Program-made: the position numbers and the translations under genes
Part shown: in pieces, positions 17,625-26,539 of the stretch
Layout of the letters: each line of letters starts with the position of its first letter
How positions within the stretch are numbered: the first letter of the stretch is position 1
Assembly: GCA_033558025.1 (NCBI GenBank)
Contig: JAUCEF010000139.1
Coordinates: 1-37,119 of the forward strand
Length of the DNA: 37,119 nucleotides
From: Phytophthora sp. 'mugwort'
Lineage: Eukaryota; Oomycota; Peronosporomycetes; Peronosporales; Peronosporaceae
Direction: 5' to 3'
Notes under the pieces: generated by a model
What the model saw: the letters and a program-made list of their open reading frames with translations, nothing else
The model's database searches: none
Told to the model about the DNA's origin: nothing

Positions 17625-18038
17625 ATGGATATCGAAAATATTTTAATAGACTTAAACAATGACAACAATAATATTGAAAAACACGAATCACAAGAACAAA
17701 CATCAAATTATATAAAATATATAATATTTATAATAGGTGCCTTTTTTATTTTAGGTTTAACTATTTTTTTAATTTATTTCAATAGCGATTTTCCAATAGT
17801 TTCTGCATTACAGGATTTAAGGAATATCGTCGATGATGAAACTTTCAATCAAATAAAACAAGTTGTTTTAAAAATGTTACGTGAACCTGAAAAAAGGGCG
17901 GCTGGATTAAATTTATTAGAATTATTAAAACTAACTATTCATCCAAGACATTTATTAAAAGATAATCCACAAGAATTTGAAAAAATGATGACTCATTTAA
18001 TTAAAATTTTAATTTCTATTTTTAAAGAAGATGGCTAA
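17625..18038 (+). CDS. unknown membrane protein, ORF137
   Basis: Not recognised. The 137-residue product has an acidic, asparagine-rich N-terminus (MDIENILIDLNNDNNN), one clear membrane segment (about residues 30-51, ending FLIYFNSDFP), and a C-terminal region of amphipathic helices (VDDETFNQIKQVVLKMLREP, EKRAAGLNLLELLKL) ending IFKEDG. The composition is less lysine/asparagine-biased than in the ribosomal genes. It shares a membrane segment followed by SDFP with the unknown ORF at 11577-12107. A perfect 11-bp hairpin follows the stop codon, suggesting it is a real transcribed unit. It is the last plus-strand gene before the minus-strand block. Confidence 0.6.
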   Translation: MDIENILIDLNNDNNNIEKHESQEQTSNYIKYIIFIIGAFFILGLTIFLIYFNSDFPIVSALQDLRNIVDDETFNQIKQVVLKMLREPEKRAAGLNLLELLKLTIHPRHLLKDNPQEFEKMMTHLIKILISIFKEDG

Positions 18039-18040
18039 AA

Positions 18041-18068
18041 AAACCTATTTAATTTGTTAAATAGGTTT
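18041..18068 (+). terminator. hairpin after ORF137
   Basis: AAACCTATTTA and TAAATAGGTTT form a perfect 11-bp stem with the loop ATTTGT, three bases after the ORF137 stop. It stands where plus-strand and minus-strand transcription converge, so a transcript-end role is plausible. Confidence 0.65.
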
Positions 18069-18449
18069 CTAGATATACAATATATACATTATGTAAATTT
18101 TTACCAATTAAAAACTAATTATGTGATTTTAAATTATAACTATGTTGATATTAATTTAATTTTAGTTATTGAGTATTTAATAAAAATTAATCTATTTAAA
18201 TATTTATGTCATCAATAACTTATGTTAAACCATCTTGATTAAAAGTTATAGAATTAGCAATAATAATATTCTGTATTTATATTAAATTTGTAAGTGAACG
18301 CATTCTTCTTATATTTTTTAGAATATTTATTGAAAAAAATTGATTTTTTTAATTTATTATTTCTTAAAAAATTTAAATTTTATTATTTATATTATAAAAA
18401 TAATTGAATTATTTTTTTTTTAAGAATGAAATTTTTAAATAAAACTAAT
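18069..18449. other. spacer between ORF137 and trnR(TCT)
   Basis: 381 bases with no recognisable gene. It separates convergent transcription units. It contains arm B of the 56-bp inverted repeat (18366-18421) and a slightly more mixed-composition stretch (about 18220-18320) that matched no RNA family I could recognise, 5S rRNA included. Confidence 0.6.
18366..18421 (-). repeat. arm B of a 56-bp inverted repeat
   Basis: Reverse complement of 14771-14827 with two mismatches and one indel. It ends in a run of ten T matching the A11 run of arm A. Recombination between the arms would invert the cox2-cox1-ORF137 segment. Confidence 0.88.
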
Positions 18450-18522
18450 TACAATCTCTTGGATTTGAACCAAGATTTTAAAGCTTAGAAGGCTAATACT
18501 CTACCAATTAAGTTAAGATTGT
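18450..18522 (-). tRNA. trnR(ucu): tRNA-Arg (TCT)
   Basis: Read on the minus strand: acceptor ACAATCT/AGATTGT is perfect, anticodon loop CTTCTAA gives TCT, T-arm CTTGG/CCAAG, discriminator A. Last gene of the minus-strand block. Confidence 0.93.
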
Positions 18523-18539
18523 TTTAGTTTTATTAAGAA

Positions 18540-19250
18540 TTAAACAGTTTTATCTGAATATACATTAAAAATAGCTTTTAATGCATCTCGTGAAAGTTGT
18601 TTATAAATATTTTGTTTTAAAAATTTTTTTTTTTCCTTTTTAGTTAAAGTAACCGCTCCTATTAAAGCTATTAATAATATAATACCTGCAACTAAAAAAA
18701 AAAAAGCATAATAACTATATAAAATTTGTCCAATTGTTTCAATATTTGTAATAGTATCTAATTGATAGATAAAATTTTTTAAAAAGGGTTTGACATCAAC
18801 AAATATTTCAAAAGTACCTTTCATACTATCGTGAAAAAAAAATAAAGTATTTACTTTTTGAGTAAAAAAAGAATTATTTATTAAATGGTAATATGATGTA
18901 AAAACTTTACTAAACATAACAAACGTTTCTAAAAAAAAAATAAAACTAATTAAAAAAATAATTGGTAAATAACCAAAATTATTTTTTATTTTATTTTTAT
19001 CAATTAAAACATTAACATCTAGCATCATAATAACAAATAAAAATAATACAGTAATAGCTCCTACATAAATAATAATTAACATTATTGATAAAAATTCAAT
19101 TTCAGAAATTAATAATAATCCAGTTGAATTAGTAAAAACTAATATTAAAAAAAATGCAGAATATATTGTATTTGTAGAATATATTACAAATATAGCTGAA
19201 GTTAAAGCTATAGTTGAAAAAGTATAAAAGAAAATTGTTTCGAAATCCAT
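18540..19250 (-). CDS. nad6: NADH dehydrogenase subunit 6
   Basis: Complex I membrane subunit ND6 (NuoJ family). The 236-residue product starts MDFETIFFYTFSTIALTSAI and has the conserved third-helix region EIEFLSIMLIIIYVGAITVL at about residues 50-69, followed by FLFVIMMLDVN. A hydrophilic loop precedes a last membrane helix (FFLVAGIILLIALIGAVTLT) and a basic C-terminal tail. Length is in the protist range. It follows nad5 on the minus strand after a 60-base spacer that holds a 21-base sequence also found at the start of rps10. Confidence 0.95.
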   Translation of the reverse strand: MDFETIFFYTFSTIALTSAIFVIYSTNTIYSAFFLILVFTNSTGLLLISEIEFLSIMLIIIYVGAITVLFLFVIMMLDVNVLIDKNKIKNNFGYLPIIFLISFIFFLETFVMFSKVFTSYYHLINNSFFTQKVNTLFFFHDSMKGTFEIFVDVKPFLKNFIYQLDTITNIETIGQILYSYYAFFFLVAGIILLIALIGAVTLTKKEKKKFLKQNIYKQLSRDALKAIFNVYSDKTV

Positions 19251-19310
19251 AATGTATTTAAATTATATAAATTTATAATTATATCTTAAAAGATACATAT
19301 TTTATTATTT

Positions 19311-21305
19311 TTATTTAATTAATAAAAAAATAAATAAAAATAATAAAATAGTAATAATATTAAAAAAATAAATAATAGAAAAAAAAATAATATTTATTAA
19401 ACAAATAATGCTAATTAACATTAATAATGAATAGTGATAAATATAACCTGTTTGTAATAAAATTATTTTTTGACTTAAGAAAGAAAAAACGGTTATTAAA
19501 CCAAAAGGACCACACATTTCAATTAAACCTTTATCAATCATTTTATATGTTACATTATAACCAACTTTTAATATATATTGATTAATAAATTCATAATAAA
19601 TTTTATCAAAATACCATTTTCTATTTAAAAAATTATAAAAATAAAGACCATATTTTGAAATTTTTAAGTTATATAAAAATCTAAATTTAAAAAAATATAA
19701 ATAAAAGGCACAAAATAAGCCACAAAAACTTAAAATAACAGGTAATAATTTAAAAAATGTTGGTAAAAATTCAGCATCAATCATTTGATTATTAAATGGA
19801 TTTATATAAATTGAGTTATTCCAAAAATTTGAACCTAACCCAACAAACATATCTTTAGAAATATAACCTATAAAAATACTACCAAATGCTAAAACTCCTA
19901 AAGGAATACCCATTTCTAATGGAACATCATGTGCATTTTTAATAACATTTTTATAGGCATTAGTTTCACTTAAAAAAGCAAAAAATAATAAACGTGTTGA
20001 ATAGAATGCCGTAAAAAATGCACCAATAGTACCCAACCAATAAGCAAAATGACCTGTTTCACTAAAACTTGAAAATGCAACTTCTAATATTAAATCTTTA
20101 GAATAAAAACCAGTTAAAAAAGGAAAACCCATTAAAGATAATGAACCTATTAAAAACATTATATAAGTAAAAGGTAAAATTCTTCTTAAACCACCCATTT
20201 TTCTTATATCTTGTTCATCACCCATAGCATGAATTACAGCACCGGAACATAAAAATAATAATGCTTTAAAATATGCATGATTTGATAAATGAAAAATAGC
20301 TAAAGGATAATTTGATAATCCACAAGCAAAAAACATATAACCTAATTGACTACAAGTAGAATAGGCAACTATTTTTTTAAAATCATTTTGTACTAGACCA
20401 ATTGTACTTGAGAAAAAGGCTGTAGAAGCTCCAATAATTGTAATAACTTTTAAAGAAAACATTGAATATTCAAACATTGGTGAACAACGTGCAATTAAAT
20501 AAACACCAGCAGTTACCATAGTCGCTGCATGGATTAATGCCGAAACCGGCGTAGGTCCTTCCATAGCATCGGGTAACCATAAATGTAAAAAAATTTGAGC
20601 AGATTTACCCATAGCACCTATAAAAATTAAAATACACGCAACATCAATAATACTTAAAATATAATTAAAAAAAATAAATTTAAAATCTTTAACAATAGAA
20701 ATTGCTGCAAATGTACTAAAATATTCAATAGTTCTAATATTATAAAAAACAGTTAATACACCTAATAATAAGATTAAATCACTAATTCGATTAACTAACA
20801 TAGCTTTTATAGCTGCTTTATTCGCTTGTAAACGTGTAAACCAAAAATTAATTAATAAATATGAACAAAAACCAACACCTTCCCATCCAACAAACATTTG
20901 CATAAAATTATCACCTGTAACTAATATAATCATAAAAAAAGTAAATAGTGATAAATATGACATAAATCTAGATAAATGTGGATCATGATCCATATATTTA
21001 GAAGAATATAAATGAACTAAAGTTGAAATACTTGTTACAACAATTAACATTATCATAGTTAAACTATCAAATAAAAAACACCAATTACAATTAAATAAAC
21101 CACTATTAATCCAATTTGAAATATAAATAATATACTCATATTCATTTGTAATTGAATTATATATAATAATAAATGAAAAAAGACAACTTAAAAAAGTTGT
21201 TAATGTGGTTATAAATACAGAACCTTTACGGCCAATATAAAAACCAAATAATCCAGAAGCTACTGAACCTAAAAAAGGTAAAAAAATTAAAGTTAATAAT
21301 AACAT
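19311..21305 (-). CDS. nad5: NADH dehydrogenase subunit 5
   Basis: Complex I antiporter-like proton-pumping subunit ND5 (NuoL). The 664-residue, full-length product is a polytopic membrane protein. Conserved blocks: YMDHDPHLSRFMSYLSLF (about residues 108-125), FVGWEGVGFCSYLLI, KSAQIFLHLWLPDAMEGPTP (about 233-252), VSALIHAATMVTAGVYLIAR, and the lysine-containing FKKIVAYSTCSQLGYM helix. The C-terminal part includes the long lateral helix region. No break is seen. It lies between atp1 and nad6 on the minus strand, and an ATTCTTTAAGA motif sits 60 bases upstream. Confidence 0.97.
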   Translation of the reverse strand: MLLLTLIFLPFLGSVASGLFGFYIGRKGSVFITTLTTFLSCLFSFIIIYNSITNEYEYIIYISNWINSGLFNCNWCFLFDSLTMIMLIVVTSISTLVHLYSSKYMDHDPHLSRFMSYLSLFTFFMIILVTGDNFMQMFVGWEGVGFCSYLLINFWFTRLQANKAAIKAMLVNRISDLILLLGVLTVFYNIRTIEYFSTFAAISIVKDFKFIFFNYILSIIDVACILIFIGAMGKSAQIFLHLWLPDAMEGPTPVSALIHAATMVTAGVYLIARCSPMFEYSMFSLKVITIIGASTAFFSSTIGLVQNDFKKIVAYSTCSQLGYMFFACGLSNYPLAIFHLSNHAYFKALLFLCSGAVIHAMGDEQDIRKMGGLRRILPFTYIMFLIGSLSLMGFPFLTGFYSKDLILEVAFSSFSETGHFAYWLGTIGAFFTAFYSTRLLFFAFLSETNAYKNVIKNAHDVPLEMGIPLGVLAFGSIFIGYISKDMFVGLGSNFWNNSIYINPFNNQMIDAEFLPTFFKLLPVILSFCGLFCAFYLYFFKFRFLYNLKISKYGLYFYNFLNRKWYFDKIYYEFINQYILKVGYNVTYKMIDKGLIEMCGPFGLITVFSFLSQKIILLQTGYIYHYSLLMLISIICLINIIFFSIIYFFNIITILLFLFIFLLIK

Positions 21306-21364
21306 AATAGAATAAAATAAATTTAAATTATTTAAAAATATAATAATAATTTTAAAATAATTCT

Positions 21365-21375
21365 TCTTAAAGAAT
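21365..21375 (-). promoter_or_regulatory. ATTCTTTAAGA motif upstream of nad5
   Basis: The same 11-base sequence stands upstream of cox2 (14761-14771) and atp9 (31989-31999). Here it reads on the minus strand, 60 bases before the nad5 ATG and in the same orientation as the gene. Candidate promoter or processing site by recurrence only. Confidence 0.35.
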
Positions 21376-21414
21376 AAATATTTTTTAAAAAATTAATATT
21401 AGAATAATATTTAA

Positions 21415-21440
21415 AATTATTTTCTATATAGAAAATAATT
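21415..21440. repeat. 26-bp perfect palindrome between atp1 and nad5
   Basis: AATTATTTTC, TATATA and GAAAATAATT make a perfectly self-complementary 26-base sequence in the atp1-nad5 spacer. It could form a hairpin in a transcript of either strand. Confidence 0.85.
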
Positions 21441-21464
21441 AATTTTTATCTGTTATGTTTTATT

Positions 21465-21521
21465 TACAAAATATTATAATTATTTTTTATTAATAAAAAA
21501 ATAATTATATTATTTTGTAAT
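21465..21521. repeat. long inverted repeat spanning the end of atp1
   Basis: TATAATTATTTTTT (21475-21488) and AAAAAAATAATTATA (21495-21509) are complementary around ATTAAT, and pairing extends outwards through TACAAAATA / TATTTTGTA with a small mismatch. The stem includes the atp1 stop codon and its last codons, so the 3' end of the atp1 mRNA would be folded. Confidence 0.8.
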
Positions 21522-23039
21522 AAAATTATTAGTAAAATTTGTTGCTAAAATATTAAGTTTTTTTTCTAATTCTTTAGATATTTCTTTTTTATTTAAGATT
21601 TCTTCTAAAATATTAAAATGATTATTTTTTATAAAATTTAACCAACTAATTTCAAAACTTGAAATTTTATCAACAGCAATTTTATCTAAGAAACCACGTA
21701 CACCTAAATAAATAATTACAATTTGATTTTCAACAGATAACGGTATATTTAAACCTTGTTTTAACATTTCTGTTAATCTAATCCCTCTATTTAATTGTTG
21801 TTGAGTTGTAGCATCTAAATCAGAACCAAATTGAGCAAATGCTTGTACTTCTCTAAATTGTGCTAATTCTAATTTCATTGTACCAGCAATTTGTTTCATA
21901 GCTTTAATTTGTGCAGAAGAACCAACACGACTTACAGATAATCCAACACTAATTGCAGGTCTTTGACCTTCATTAAATAATTCTGTTTCTAAAAAAATTT
22001 GTCCATCAGTAATTGAAATAACATTTGTTGGAATATAAGCAGAAACATCTCCAGCTTGTGTTTCAATAATAGGTAATGCGGTTAATGAACCACCACCAAT
22101 TTTTTTATTCATTTTAGCAGCTCTTTCTAATAAACGAGAGTGTAAATAAAAAACATCTCCAGGATAAGCTTCTCTACCTGGAGGTCTTCTTAATAATAAA
22201 GACATTTGTCTATAAGCTACCGCTTGTTTTGATAAATCATCATAGAAAATAACAGCATGTTTACCATTATCTCTAAAATATTCACCTAAAGCACAACCAG
22301 TATATGGAGCTAAATATTGTAAGGGTGCTGAATCTGAAGCAGTAGCCGCTACAATAACAGAAAAAAACATTGCATTTTTTTCTTCTAAAGTTTTTGTTAA
22401 TTCAGCAATTGTTGATCTTTTTTGACCAACACCTACATAAATACAATATAATTGATTATTTATATCTTTTTTTAAATGAGGTTCTCTTTGATTAATTATA
22501 GTATCAATAGCAATAGATGTTTTACCTGTTTGTCTATCACCAATAATTAATTCCCTTTGACCACGACCAATAGGAATTAAACTATCTACAGCTTTTAAAC
22601 CTGTTTGTACAGGTTGTTTAACACTTTCTCTAGGCATAATACCTGGAGCTTTAACTTCAACTCTACTTTCTAATTTACTGTTAATTTGACCTTTACCATC
22701 AATGGGTTGTCCTAAAGCATCAACTACTCTACCTAATACTTCAGGTCCTACAGGTACACTAACAATAGATCCAGTTCTTCGTACAAAATTACCTTCTTGA
22801 ATTTCTCTATCATTACTAAAAACAACAACACCAACAACATCAGGTTCTAAATTTAAAGCCATTCCTTTAATATTACCATTATTAAATTCAACCATTTCAC
22901 CTGCTTGAATTTTAGTTAAACCATAACATCTTGCAATACCATCACTCATTGAAAGAACAATACCTGTTTCTTGTAAACTTTTTTCATCTTTATATTTTTT
23001 AATATTTGATTCCAGTATATATGATAATTCAATAGCCAT
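21510..23039 (-). CDS. atp1: ATP synthase F1 subunit alpha
   Basis: F1 alpha subunit, a regulatory nucleotide-binding subunit of ATP synthase in the matrix. The 509-residue product is full length. Visible motifs: the N-terminal beta-barrel, the P-loop GDRQTGKTS (about residues 170-178), [20 protein letters not shown] then [20 protein letters not shown], and the catalytic-interface block [20 protein letters not shown] including the arginine finger. Retention in mitochondrial DNA is seen in plants, jakobids and some stramenopiles, and is a useful lineage clue. It lies between trnE and nad5 and is the best-conserved gene in the minus-strand block. Confidence 0.98.
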   Translation of the reverse strand: MAIELSYILESNIKKYKDEKSLQETGIVLSMSDGIARCYGLTKIQAGEMVEFNNGNIKGMALNLEPDVVGVVVFSNDREIQEGNFVRRTGSIVSVPVGPEVLGRVVDALGQPIDGKGQINSKLESRVEVKAPGIMPRESVKQPVQTGLKAVDSLIPIGRGQRELIIGDRQTGKTSIAIDTIINQREPHLKKDINNQLYCIYVGVGQKRSTIAELTKTLEEKNAMFFSVIVAATASDSAPLQYLAPYTGCALGEYFRDNGKHAVIFYDDLSKQAVAYRQMSLLLRRPPGREAYPGDVFYLHSRLLERAAKMNKKIGGGSLTALPIIETQAGDVSAYIPTNVISITDGQIFLETELFNEGQRPAISVGLSVSRVGSSAQIKAMKQIAGTMKLELAQFREVQAFAQFGSDLDATTQQQLNRGIRLTEMLKQGLNIPLSVENQIVIIYLGVRGFLDKIAVDKISSFEISWLNFIKNNHFNILEEILNKKEISKELEKKLNILATNFTNNFITK

Positions 23040-23118
23040 AGAGGTTATTAAATTATCATATTATTTAATAATTATAAATTATTATAATTACCAAAATATA
23101 TCAAATATATATTTTTTA

Positions 23119-23190
23119 TACCCTTTACGAGAATTGAACTCGTATTTTTACCGTGAAAAGGTAATGTCCTAACCATTAGACTAAAAGGGC
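23119..23190 (-). tRNA. trnE(uuc): tRNA-Glu (TTC)
   Basis: Minus strand: acceptor GCCCTTT/AAAGGGT (one G-T), anticodon stem TTACC/GGTAA with loop TTTTCAC gives TTC, T-arm ACGAG/CTCGT, discriminator A. A 16-bp palindrome touches its 5' end. Confidence 0.94.
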
Positions 23191-23224
23191 TTTTTATTAA
23201 ACAAAAAATTTTGTTTAATAAAAA
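23191..23224. repeat. 34-bp near-perfect palindrome between trnE and nad4
   Basis: TTTTTATTAAACAAAA (23191-23206) and TTTTGTTTAATAAAAA (23209-23224) are exactly complementary around two bases. It starts right next to trnE and covers the last codons and the stop of nad4. It could end or protect the nad4 transcript, or act as a processing signal with trnE. Confidence 0.92.
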
Positions 23225-24688
23225 TAAGAAAAATCAATATGTATTAAAATTTTTGAAACACTTTCATGCATACAACTTTCAAAAATTTTAGGATATAAAC
23301 CTAATAAAAAGATATTTATAATTAATATTAAATGAATTAAAAATTCACGATAAGTTAAATCATAATAAATTTTTAAATAAATATTTTGAATATTACCATA
23401 ACAAATTCGATTATAAAATAATAAAGAATATACCCCACCAAAAACATACCAATTGTCGCAAAAACAGCTGTTGTAGTATTATCTTCAAAAACTCCAGTTA
23501 AAATAAGAATTTCACCCACAAAACTACTTGAACCTGGAATAGACATATTTGCTAATACATAAATAAATAATGCAATACAAAATAAAGGCATTGTATGTGC
23601 TAAACCACCATAATAATTAATAAATCTTGTATGATATCGATCATATAAACATCCAATTGAAAAAAATAAACCACTCGATACTAAACCATGACTAATCATT
23701 TGAATAATACTACCTTCTAATCCTTGAATAGTTAAAGAAAAAATACCCAATATTATAAAATTCATATGAGCAACTGATGCATAAGCAATAATACGTTTCA
23801 AATCTGTTTGTCGTATAGCTGTTAATGACGCATAAATAACAGATATTAAAAATAAAACTAAAATATACGGTGTAAAATATAATGCAGCTTTAGGAAATAA
23901 AGGAACTAAAAACCTAATCATACCGTATGATCCTAATTTTAATAAAATACCAGCTAATAGTACAGAACCTGCGGTAGGTGCTTCAACATGTGCTTCCGGT
24001 AACCAAACATGAAAAGGTAACATTGGAACTTTAACAGCAAATGATAAAAAAAAAGCTAAGAAATAAAATTTTTCATATGAAAAATTAAAATTACTATAAT
24101 ATAATATTTGATAATCAGTTGTACCCACAGTTAAAAATAAATGAATAATGGCAATAAACATAAATAATGAACCTGCTAATGTATACATAAAAAACAAATA
24201 TGAAGCTTTAATTTTACGTTCTCTTGACCCCAAATACCTATAATTAAAAACATAGGAATTAATACACTTTCAAAGAAAATATAAAAAATAAGTACATCTA
24301 ATATACTAAATGAAATGATTAAACAAAATTCTAAAATAAAATATAAAATAAAATATTCTTTTATATTTTTATTAATCATTTCATAACTAATTAACATACA
24401 GATTGGAATCAAAAATGTTGTTAAAATTATAAAAAATAATGAAATACCATCAATACCTAAATAAAAATTAATATTAAATTGACTAATCCATTCTATTTTA
24501 AATAAATATTGAAAATTAGAAGTTGATTTATCAAATAAAATCCATAAAGGTAATGACATTAAAAAAATGAAAAAAGACATAAAAATACTAAAATTTTTTA
24601 TAAATTTTTCATTTTTCGAAAAAGCTAATATAATAACCGTAATTAATGGTAAAATAAGTAAAAAAATTAATATAAACTTATTAAACAT
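23215..24688 (-). CDS. nad4: NADH dehydrogenase subunit 4, interrupted by two frameshifts
   Basis: Complex I antiporter-like subunit ND4 (NuoM). Reading from the ATG at 24688: the first frame carries NINFYLGIDGISLFFIILTT and FESVLIPMFLIIGIWG. Near 24225-24231 one T is missing (GGGGTCAAG for GGGGTTCAAG), and the next frame continues SRERKIKASYLFFMYTLAGS, LPFHVWLPEAHVEAPTAGSV and IRQTDLKRIIAYASVAHMNF. Near 23433-23436 one more base is missing from a short G run (minus strand), after which the C-terminus YSLLFYNRICYG then DLTYREFLIHLILIINIFLL runs to TAA at 23215. The span is 3n+1, consistent with two lost bases; corrected length about 491 residues. Confidence 0.93.
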
Positions 24689-24710
24689 AAAAAAATTTAA
24701 TTTAAAAATG

Positions 24711-24782
24711 GGCGAAAAATGGGACTTGAACCCATAACACTTAGACCCACAATCTAACACTCTACCTTTAAGTTATAATCGC
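24711..24782 (-). tRNA. trnH(gug): tRNA-His (GTG)
   Basis: Minus strand: anticodon stem TTAGA/TCTAA with loop TTGTGGG gives GTG, T-arm ATGGG/CCCAT, discriminator C. A G stands before position 1 and could be the encoded G-1 of tRNA-His. The acceptor GCGATTA/TTTTCGC has two adjacent T-T mismatches, so it is weaker than in all other tRNAs here. Confidence 0.88.
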
Positions 24783-24786
24783 CTTT

Positions 24787-25206
24787 TTAAATTTTTCTTA
24801 AATAATATATAAAATTTAAAAATGATTGAACAATTAAATTATTTAAAGGTGGATAGTTTTTAGATAATATTTGTTTTACTTTTAAATTAGAATAAATATT
24901 ATTTTGAATACTCAAATAAATTAATTCAAGTTTTTTAAAATTATATAAATCCCTTATTAAATTTAATTCATTATTTCCATAAATTATTAAAATAGAACCT
25001 TGTCCTTTTAATTTTAAAAAAATATCAATAATTAAATTTTGATTTAATATTAAAGATTTATAATCAAATTTTTTAATTTTTTTTTTTAAAGATATTATTT
25101 CATTAATATTTAAATCATTATAACGAAATATATATATATATTTATAAGTTTGTTTAATTTTTTGTAATTGATTTAATTTATACTTTTTAAATTTTTTTTT
25201 TTGCAT
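24787..25206 (-). CDS. rpl10: ribosomal protein L10-like protein
   Basis: A 139-residue basic protein. The region YIYIFRYNDLNINEIISLKK (about residues 23-42) followed by KIKKFDYKSLILNQNL resembles the start of L10 (....y.gl...e...lR..l...); LKGQGSILIIYGNNELNLI (about residues 66-84) resembles the central L10 block (l.Gp....f.). Rpl10 occurs in several protist and plant mitochondrial genomes, always strongly diverged. Position between trnH and nad7 is not informative. It has ATG, TAA and no break. Another fast-evolving ribosomal protein is possible. Confidence 0.45.
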   Translation of the reverse strand: MQKKKFKKYKLNQLQKIKQTYKYIYIFRYNDLNINEIISLKKKIKKFDYKSLILNQNLIIDIFLKLKGQGSILIIYGNNELNLIRDLYNFKKLELIYLSIQNNIYSNLKVKQILSKNYPPLNNLIVQSFLNFIYYLRKI

Positions 25207-25244
25207 AATTTATTGAAAATAAAATTTTATTCTAATAATTAATA

Positions 25245-26423
25245 TTAACGATCAATTTCACCAAAAACAACATCTAAAGTACCAATAATTGTAACAACAT
25301 CAGCAATCATATGATTTTTAGCTATAAAATCTAATGCTTGTAAATGTAAAAATCCTGGTGATTTAATTTTACATCTGTAGGGTTTATTTGTACCATCTGC
25401 TACTAAATAAACACCATACTCACCTTTAGGTGCCTCAATAACTGTATAAGTTTCACCAGCATTTACACAAATATTTTCTGAATAATATTTAAAATGATGA
25501 ATTAAAGACTCCATAGAATTTTTAATTTGAATTCTATTTGGATTTGTAATTTTTTTATCATCTAATTTAATAGGACCTTGGGGAATTTTATTAAGTACTT
25601 GCAAAATAATTCGAATTGATTGTCGCATTTCTTCTATTCTAATTAAATAACGATCATAACAATCGCCATTTGTACCTACAGGTATATCAAATTTTAATTG
25701 ATCATAAATTTCATAAGGTTGTGTTTTACGTAAATCCCATGAAATACCTGATCCACGTAACATAACACCACTAAAACCAAAATTTAAAGCATCTTTAGCA
25801 GATATAATACCAATATCTACTAATCTTTGTTTCCAAATTCTATTATTAGTTAACATTTCTTCAATTTCATCTAAACGGGTATTAAATTGTTCACAAAAAA
25901 TATATATATCATTTAACAAACCTTTAGGCAAATCTTGATTAACACCTCCAGGTCTAAAATAAGCTGCATGCATACGTGCACCAGAAACACGTTCATAAAA
26001 TTCCATTAATTTCTCACGTTCTTCAAATCCCCAAAAATAAGGTGTCATAGCTCCTACATCTAAAGCATGACAACATACAGCTAATAAATGATTTAAGATA
26101 CGTGTTATTTCTGAAAATAAAACTCTTATATATTGTGCTCGTAAAGGTATATCACAATTTAATAATTTTTCAATAGCCAAAACATATGCATGTTCTTGAC
26201 ACATCATAGATACATAATCTAAACGATCAAAATAAGGTAACGCCTGTAAATAATTTTTATATTCAATTAATTTTTCTGTACCTCTATGTAATAAACCTAT
26301 ATGTGAATCAGCTTTTTTAACAACTTCACCGTTTAATTCTAAAATTAAACGTAAAACACCATGAGCCGCTGGATGTTGTGGACCAAAATTTATAGAAAAA
26401 TTTTTAATTTTTTTTAATGACAT
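25245..26423 (-). CDS. nad7: NADH dehydrogenase subunit 7 (49-kDa)
   Basis: Complex I Q-module subunit (NuoD, 49-kDa), which forms the quinone-binding site on the matrix arm. The 392-residue full-length product starts with the signature [20 protein letters not shown] (about residues 9-28), contains [60 protein letters not shown] and [20 protein letters not shown]. It is the first gene of the minus-strand block. A run of about 20 A (minus strand) stands directly before the ATG. Confidence 0.98.
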   Translation of the reverse strand: MSLKKIKNFSINFGPQHPAAHGVLRLILELNGEVVKKADSHIGLLHRGTEKLIEYKNYLQALPYFDRLDYVSMMCQEHAYVLAIEKLLNCDIPLRAQYIRVLFSEITRILNHLLAVCCHALDVGAMTPYFWGFEEREKLMEFYERVSGARMHAAYFRPGGVNQDLPKGLLNDIYIFCEQFNTRLDEIEEMLTNNRIWKQRLVDIGIISAKDALNFGFSGVMLRGSGISWDLRKTQPYEIYDQLKFDIPVGTNGDCYDRYLIRIEEMRQSIRIILQVLNKIPQGPIKLDDKKITNPNRIQIKNSMESLIHHFKYYSENICVNAGETYTVIEAPKGEYGVYLVADGTNKPYRCKIKSPGFLHLQALDFIAKNHMIADVVTIIGTLDVVFGEIDR

Positions 26424-26539
26424 TTTTTTTTTTTTTTTTTTTTAATAAAAATATAATATTTATAAATTAATTTTTTTATAAATATATAGCATATATAGTA
26501 AGTAAGTATTTTTAAAATATTTATTTCTTTTATTACATT
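26424..26539. promoter_or_regulatory. divergent nad7/nad2 spacer
   Basis: This 116-base spacer separates the start of nad7 (minus) from the start of nad2 (plus). It holds T20 at 26424-26443, TTTATAAATTAATTTTTTTA, and TATATAGCATATATAGTAAG. By position it should contain promoters for both directions or lie in a region transcribed from elsewhere; no motif is proven. Confidence 0.35.

Noticed and set aside
18069..18449. A 5S rRNA or other structured RNA in the spacer
   Set aside because: No GAAC-type loop C motif in a plausible fold and no terminal helix could be recognised by eye. A covariance search would settle it.
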